Shown here: positions 59,875-64,000 of the stretch, piece by piece
How positions within the stretch are numbered: position 1 is the stretch's first letter
Layout: each line of letters opens with the position of its first letter
Source: an uncultured Fibrobacter sp.
GTDB lineage: Bacteria > Fibrobacterota > Fibrobacteria > Fibrobacterales > Fibrobacteraceae
Direction: 5' to 3'
Length of the DNA stretch: 64,000 nucleotides
Assembly (NCBI RefSeq): GCF_900316465.1
Contig: NZ_ONDD01000006.1
Coordinates: 38,701 to 102,700 of the forward strand
Notes under the pieces: generated by a model
Told to the model about the DNA's origin: nothing
The model's database searches: none
Seen by the model: the letters and a program-made list of their open reading frames with translations, nothing else
Program-made: the position numbers and the translations under genes

Positions 59875-62217
59875 TTAATCCTTCGTCCATTCACGAATGA
59901 CAATAATTGAGAATTCGTGATCTTTGGTTGTATGATCCGCTTTTCCTTCATCATCGAATAACTGATATACAGCAGCAGATCCTTTATACTCTGTTGAAGA
60001 CCAGTATGCGGTTTCGCCCAATACACAAATTTCATTGCTTAACGCCATCAACGATTCATTGATGCGGCCTTTATTCTTCCAAATATCATTAAGAAGATTT
60101 TTATCAGGAACCATCCAATCAGACTTAAATTCATTAGGCAAATCATTAGCTTCACCATATTCAGAAGCCAGTTTCAATTCAGCAATGTTATCCCACGTGT
60201 CCTCATATTGCACCACACCCATTGCATATGTCTTTTCACCGGCAACACATACAACCGCAACAACGTTTTTCTTCTGATCATCGGTAAGTGTTCCAACTTC
60301 TTCAGCAGAATAAATCATCCCACTTTTAAGAATTACATCTCCAACAGAGAGTTTTGCAGAAAGTTCAGATTTATAATAACGATTACGTTGTTTGTCCAAC
60401 TGAATCTTCGCATCTTCAATTTGACGAATTGCACCATCAAGCTTCGATGTTATACTAACATTATACTCTTGATTTGCAAAAAGGTTCGCCTTGAAAGGAA
60501 CTTCATCCGCACTCTTCTTATCCTTTAAAGCCTTTATTTCCGCTTGAATCCGCTCAACAATCGGTGCGTAATATTCCTTATCAAATTCCTTTTGATACAT
60601 TTCATGAGCAATGTCAGAAAGTTTCTTAAACTCCAAATGAGTTTTTGCAGGATTCTTTTTTACCGTAAAATTAGACCAACATGTTATTTTATTTCCTGAT
60701 TTAGTCATTCTATAATCAGAAGAGTATAGTGACATTTTCGAATCATATACATCATGATCATCTGAATAATAAGCATGAACTCCTTTTGCGACACTCACAT
60801 ACCAAGTTTCATTATACCCATCCCGAGTACACTCGTAACATTGTTGTCCATCAACGGTCACAATTTTATCCGTTGCCGGATCAGTCACTTTGTCATACCA
60901 TTTCTCATCAATTTTCTTCTTAAAATTCTCTATCTGCTCATTGATTTCATCAATTGCAGAATCGCAATCCAAGCCGTTCTGCTTGATACATTTTTCAACA
61001 ATATCGCGAGCCAATTTTTGCTGTTTTTCCGTACTCCAAATGCAATATTCAATCAACTGGCAGTCCATCAAATCGACTTCAGTGCGGTCATTCAAGAAAG
61101 CCGATGTTTTCAAGATGTGGACAATTTTCTTCCAACGACGGTCGCCCACTTCAAATGTTTCGCCAGCAAGTTTATCAGCATCATCCATAGCCGCGTTACG
61201 CGAGGCATATTCCTTACGGATTGCCAAAATAACAGACTTAGCCCCTTCAGAAAGAGTCACCTCATCTATCTTTTCTTTCCATTCCTGCAATTCAGCATTA
61301 GTAATTTGCAGTTTTTTCACATCATCAGAAAGTTCAAACTTCGAAGACGATGGGGCCTCGACCATTTCAAAGAAGTTATTTTCGTCTTTAATAAACGAAA
61401 CCATCAAACGAAGAACAAGGCGGTCATACAAAGCCTCCAATCCTTGATTTTTGGCAGGCAATTCATTTGACGCCGCAAAGAGCGTTTTCAACGGGACTTC
61501 AACAACTTTACTGCCGTTATGGAATTTACGTTCATTGACAATCGTCAAGAGAGTATTCAAAATGGCCGAGCCCGCTTTCCAAATTTCATCCAAGAAAGCA
61601 ATGTCCGCTTCAGGCAGCATATTTTCTGTAAGGCGGCGGTACTCCTCCTTACCTTTACATTCATCAAGTTCCCCATTCAAAGCCTTCAAAGAAACATTTC
61701 CAAAAACTTCGTCCGGAGTCGTGTATTCATTCAGAAGAGTTTCAAAATATTTGACAGCATCTTTACCATCAGCCTTAAAAGCCTGAACAATTCGTCTTGC
61801 AATCATACTTTTGGCACAGCCCGGCTCACCCAAGAGAAAAATACTTTCGCCCGCAATCGCCGTAAGCAATGCTAGACGAACCACTTCGTCTTTTTCATAC
61901 AACCCTTGTGACAAAGCATCACGTAATGTTTTAATTCTATCGTGAAGGCTAAAAGTAATTTTTTTCTCTGCATTTTCTTGATTCATGGAAATCTCCATCG
62001 GTTTAAAATTTTTCATGCAAACCATGACGTCTTCTTTTTTAAAGTCCAGCTTAAATTCGCCCGACTTTTTCAGAAGTTCCACACACACCTGTTTGGATTT
62101 TTTCGCAAAACCAGCCTTGCGAAGAAGATCTTCCAAGGGAACGACGATCGCATTCTTTTCCCTAGACAGCGTTTCAAAACCGGCTTTTAATTTTCCAAGC
62201 ATTTCAGTGTCATTCAT
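59875..62217 (-). CDS. MoxR-family AAA+ ATPase (RavA-like) with C-terminal lectin-type domain
   Basis: A 780-residue protein. After ~80 N-terminal residues comes a MoxR AAA+ domain: Walker A GEPGCAKS (130-137), Walker B DIAFLDE (205-211), NTLLTIVNERKFHNG and ASNELPAKNQGLEALYDRL, as in RavA. A helical middle and a charged linker follow. The last ~170 residues contain GETAYWSSTEYKGSAAVYQLFDDEG, the signature of DUF1566/Lcl-type C-type-lectin-like folds, to which FISUMP is also related. RavA (about 500 residues) lacks such a tail. It is first in an operon with a small protein, vWA and WYL genes. Confidence 0.88.
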   Translation of the reverse strand: MNDTEMLGKLKAGFETLSREKNAIVVPLEDLLRKAGFAKKSKQVCVELLKKSGEFKLDFKKEDVMVCMKNFKPMEISMNQENAEKKITFSLHDRIKTLRDALSQGLYEKDEVVRLALLTAIAGESIFLLGEPGCAKSMIARRIVQAFKADGKDAVKYFETLLNEYTTPDEVFGNVSLKALNGELDECKGKEEYRRLTENMLPEADIAFLDEIWKAGSAILNTLLTIVNERKFHNGSKVVEVPLKTLFAASNELPAKNQGLEALYDRLVLRLMVSFIKDENNFFEMVEAPSSSKFELSDDVKKLQITNAELQEWKEKIDEVTLSEGAKSVILAIRKEYASRNAAMDDADKLAGETFEVGDRRWKKIVHILKTSAFLNDRTEVDLMDCQLIEYCIWSTEKQQKLARDIVEKCIKQNGLDCDSAIDEINEQIENFKKKIDEKWYDKVTDPATDKIVTVDGQQCYECTRDGYNETWYVSVAKGVHAYYSDDHDVYDSKMSLYSSDYRMTKSGNKITCWSNFTVKKNPAKTHLEFKKLSDIAHEMYQKEFDKEYYAPIVERIQAEIKALKDKKSADEVPFKANLFANQEYNVSITSKLDGAIRQIEDAKIQLDKQRNRYYKSELSAKLSVGDVILKSGMIYSAEEVGTLTDDQKKNVVAVVCVAGEKTYAMGVVQYEDTWDNIAELKLASEYGEANDLPNEFKSDWMVPDKNLLNDIWKNKGRINESLMALSNEICVLGETAYWSSTEYKGSAAVYQLFDDEGKADHTTKDHEFSIIVIREWTKD

Positions 62218-62293
62218 AGTTTGCTCCTTGACTCATTCAAAGATAATCTTTTTTGTGACAAAAAGCTACAACTTTTTCACACCCACTTCTAAT

Positions 62294-62327
62294 TACGAAC
62301 ATAGAATTCGTACGAAAATAGAATTCG
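62294..62327. repeat. 17-bp tandem direct repeat, probable operator
   Basis: TACGAACATAGAATTCG (62294-62310) and TACGAAAATAGAATTCG (62311-62327) differ at one base. A partial third copy (TACGAATA) starts at 62344, about two units on. It lies between the divergent MoxR operon and the small peptide gene, so it may control both. Confidence 0.75.
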
Positions 62328-62400
62328 CATAATGAACTTATATTACGAATACATTTCTTAAAAAAAGGAAATGTATCACACTACACCACAAAGGAGATTT

Positions 62401-62514
62401 ATGTCAAAGCACAATGGACAACCACCAATCAATCCAAACGGTGCCGGTTGGCCTTCTACTACAGGAGGCAAATCAGGAGGCGGCCGTGGTGGCAATCCAC
62501 CTAAAAGCAAATAA
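62401..62514 (+). CDS. 37-residue Gly/Pro-rich small protein
   Basis: My translation begins MSKHNGQPPINPNGAGWPS, continues through a Gly/Ser/Arg-rich stretch (GGKSGGGRGGN) and ends PPKSK. It has an excellent SD (AAAGGAG, five bases before ATG) and its own terminator 15 bases after the stop, so it is almost surely translated. It is basic, unstructured and lacks a signal peptide. Not recognised. It faces the MoxR-vWA operon across the tandem repeats. Confidence 0.72.
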   Translation: MSKHNGQPPINPNGAGWPSTTGGKSGGGRGGNPPKSK

Positions 62515-62529
62515 CGACCAATTAACCTT

Positions 62530-62560
62530 CTCCCTCGAACCTTGTGCTCGGGGGAGTTTT
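62530..62560 (+). terminator. Terminator of the small peptide gene
   Basis: CTCCCTCGA pairs with TCGGGGGAG (one T-G pair) around about eight bases; TTTTT follows. Confidence 0.88.
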
Positions 62561-62627
62561 TCCCATCCCAAAAGCCAGCCGAACCTCAAAATACTATTTT
62601 TCCTAGTGCAAGTTTAATATCTGGTCT

Positions 62628-62670
62628 AGATCCTTCGACTTCGTCCTTCGGACTCCGCTCAGGATGACAC
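62628..62670. repeat. Dispersed GATCCTTC...CAGGATGAC repeat, long form
   Basis: It starts AGATCCTTCGACTTCG and ends CGCTCAGGATGACAC; internal GTCCTTCGGAC is a small palindrome. It shares both ends with the copy at 46080-46107. It lies in the gap before ackA, which holds no other evident element. Confidence 0.75.
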
Positions 62671-62712
62671 CCCTAGAACCTAGACTCTAATTCTAACCAC
62701 TAGTAATTAATT

Positions 62713-63885
62713 ATGCGCGTACTCGTTCTTAATTGCGGCAGCTCCTCGGTCAAGTTCGCCGTTATCGACACCCAGACCAAAGAATCCATCTCTAGCGGCC
62801 TCGTCGAAAACATCGGCGTGAATGGCCACGTCAAGGCCAAGGGCCCCGAAGGCAACATCGACTTCAATTTCGATTGCCCGACCCATGCCGAAGCCGTTGC
62901 CGAAGTCCAGAAGTTCCTCGCCGAACAGAAGCTCATCGACACCATCGAAGCTATCGGCCACCGCGTGGTGCATGGCGGTAAGTACATCAAGAGCGAACGC
63001 GTCACGCAGGAAGTCATCGACTACATTCGTAGCATCACTCTGTTTGCCCCGCTCCACGAACCGGCTCACGCAACCGGTATGGAATGCGCCACCAAGTTCT
63101 TCCCGACGCTCCCGCAGGTCGCCGTGTTCGACACAGCCTTCCACCAGACCATGCCCCGCAAGGCATACCTCTACGGCATCCCCTACAAGTTCTACGAAGA
63201 AGACAAGATCCGTCGCTACGGCGCCCACGGCACAAGCCACCGCTTCGTGACCGGCGAGGCCGCCAAGATTCTGGGCAAGAAGCCCGAAGAAGTCTGCCTC
63301 ATCACGGCCCACCTCGGTAACGGTTCCAGCTGCTCCGCCATTTTGAACGGCCAGTGCGTTGACACCACCATGGGCTTCACCCCGCTCGAGGGCCTCATCA
63401 TGGGCACCCGCTCCGGAAGCATCGACCCGGCAATCCTCTTCTTCATCAGCAAGAAGTACGGCTACGATATCGACCGTCTCGACAAGCTTGTAAACAAGGA
63501 ATCCGGCCTTCTCGGCCTCTCCGGACTCAGCAACGACATGCGCACCCTGACGCAGGCCGCAAGCGAAGGCCACGTCGGCGCACAGATTGCCCTCGAAACG
63601 TTCGCCTACAGGCTCACCCGCGAAATCGGCGGCATCGCCATGGCACTCCCGCGCATCGACGCCCTGGTGTTCACCGGCGGTATCGGCGAGAACAGCAAGC
63701 TTGTCCGCAAGATGGCGATGGACAACCTCAAGATTCTCGGCTACCAGATCGACGAAGCCCGCAACGAAAAGAACGGCAAGGAATCCGGCCACATCATCAG
63801 CAAGGACGGCACCCCGACCGCCATGGTCGTCGCCACCAACGAAGAACTCCTCATCGCTCTCGACACCGAAGCTCTCGTAAAGTAA
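62713..63885 (+). CDS. ackA: Acetate kinase
   Basis: AckA converts acetyl phosphate and ADP to acetate and ATP, the main ATP-yielding step of acetate fermentation. Motifs: VLVLNCGSSSVKFAVID at the N-terminus, IGHRVVHGGKYIKSERV, APLHEPAHATG, RYGAHGTSHRFV, HLGNGSSCSAI, DTTMGFTPLEGLIMGTRSGSIDP and VFTGGIGENS. All are intact and the length (390) is typical. No SD is evident before the ATG at 62713. Codon use is strongly biased to C-ending codons, a sign of high expression. Confidence 0.98.
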   Translation: MRVLVLNCGSSSVKFAVIDTQTKESISSGLVENIGVNGHVKAKGPEGNIDFNFDCPTHAEAVAEVQKFLAEQKLIDTIEAIGHRVVHGGKYIKSERVTQEVIDYIRSITLFAPLHEPAHATGMECATKFFPTLPQVAVFDTAFHQTMPRKAYLYGIPYKFYEEDKIRRYGAHGTSHRFVTGEAAKILGKKPEEVCLITAHLGNGSSCSAILNGQCVDTTMGFTPLEGLIMGTRSGSIDPAILFFISKKYGYDIDRLDKLVNKESGLLGLSGLSNDMRTLTQAASEGHVGAQIALETFAYRLTREIGGIAMALPRIDALVFTGGIGENSKLVRKMAMDNLKILGYQIDEARNEKNGKESGHIISKDGTPTAMVVATNEELLIALDTEALVK

Positions 63886-63912
63886 GCGATTTTAACGCAT
63901 TAAAAAAGTGAC

Positions 63913-63983
63913 CCGCCGGCGAAGCCGGCGGTTCTTCATATACGGGCGTAGCCCTACAATACCAGCGGCGTGCAAGGGCACGC
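63913..63983. repeat. Three consecutive hairpins after ackA
   Basis: CCGCCGGC / GCCGGCGG (63913-63931), GGGC / GCCC (63944-63954) and GCGTGC / GCACGC (63968-63983). The first may end ackA transcription. The series looks like the start of a REP-like element that continues past the window. Confidence 0.55.
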
Positions 63984-64000
63984 ACATCAATCTGCCACCT

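Noticed and set aside
57522..62217. Plain housekeeping RavA-ViaA pair
   Set aside because: The ATPase is about 280 residues longer with a lectin-type tail, the vWA protein is also longer, and two extra genes share the operon.
62590..62612. LysR-type site before ackA (ATACTATTTTTCCTAG)
   Set aside because: It resembles part of the sulfur-promoter block but lacks the second half-site and is followed by a dispersed repeat.

Overview
The window looks like a piece of chromosome from a Fibrobacter-type bacterium (phylum Fibrobacterota). The clearest pointer is a secreted protein (41885-43801) ending in the Fibrobacter succinogenes major paralogous (FISUMP) domain with its MAENLNY-type motif. Other genes fit a Gram-negative, probably anaerobic host: a TonB receptor, a porin, lipoproteins and acetate kinase. 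Most genes are of medium GC content, but 41.5-44.8 kb is clearly AT-rich. I saw no rRNA, tRNA, CRISPR array, transposase or integrase.

Layout. 0-8.2 kb: a cut-off Na+ symporter, a TonB-dependent receptor, and an ECF sigma / anti-sigma / caspase-like protease operon. The sigma gene and the receptor share one unusual promoter. An FKBP lipoprotein follows. 8.4-19.7 kb: folD, a SIR2-like protein, metE with a divergent LysR regulator, mnmA, a metallo-hydrolase, a coiled-coil membrane protein, a hydrolase and a methyltransferase. 19.8-29.6 kb: a nitrogenase-like locus (NifX-like and NifB-like genes facing NifH/NifD/NifK-like genes), then a porin plus a SsuABC-type importer. 29.6-40 kb: HD and RelA/SpoT proteins, a rhodanese-TusA-DsrE fusion, a shortened BioB-like gene, pdxST with PdxR, a three-gene operon (methyltransferase, DMSP-lyase-like cupin, ThiF/MoeB), and metK. 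40-45 kb: an ORF6N protein and the AT-rich FISUMP island, next to strongly structured non-coding DNA. 45-54.9 kb: a leftward block of sulfur genes (SsuA-like, metY, an exporter, SsuBC-like, a CMD-family protein, cysK, metB). 55-64 kb: two phosphatases, a MoxR-AAA / small protein / vWA / WYL operon with an opposed 37-residue peptide gene, and ackA.

Much of the window can be read as one sulfur-salvage programme. The nitrogenase-like proteins keep the P-cluster and cofactor cysteines but lack the nitrogenase substrate-pocket residues. That fits methylthio-alkane reductase, which reduces dimethyl sulfide and related thioethers to methanethiol, better than it fits N2 fixation. O-acetylhomoserine sulfhydrylase (MetY) could fix the methanethiol as methionine, MetK would make SAM, and MetE, MetB and CysK complete methionine and cysteine synthesis. 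Matching LysR-type boxes (TA-N9-TA, especially CCTA-N9-TAGG) lie at the promoters of these units. The metB-cysK leader also carries a Cys-rich peptide followed by a terminator, a likely cysteine attenuator. These links are inferences from sequence and gene order.
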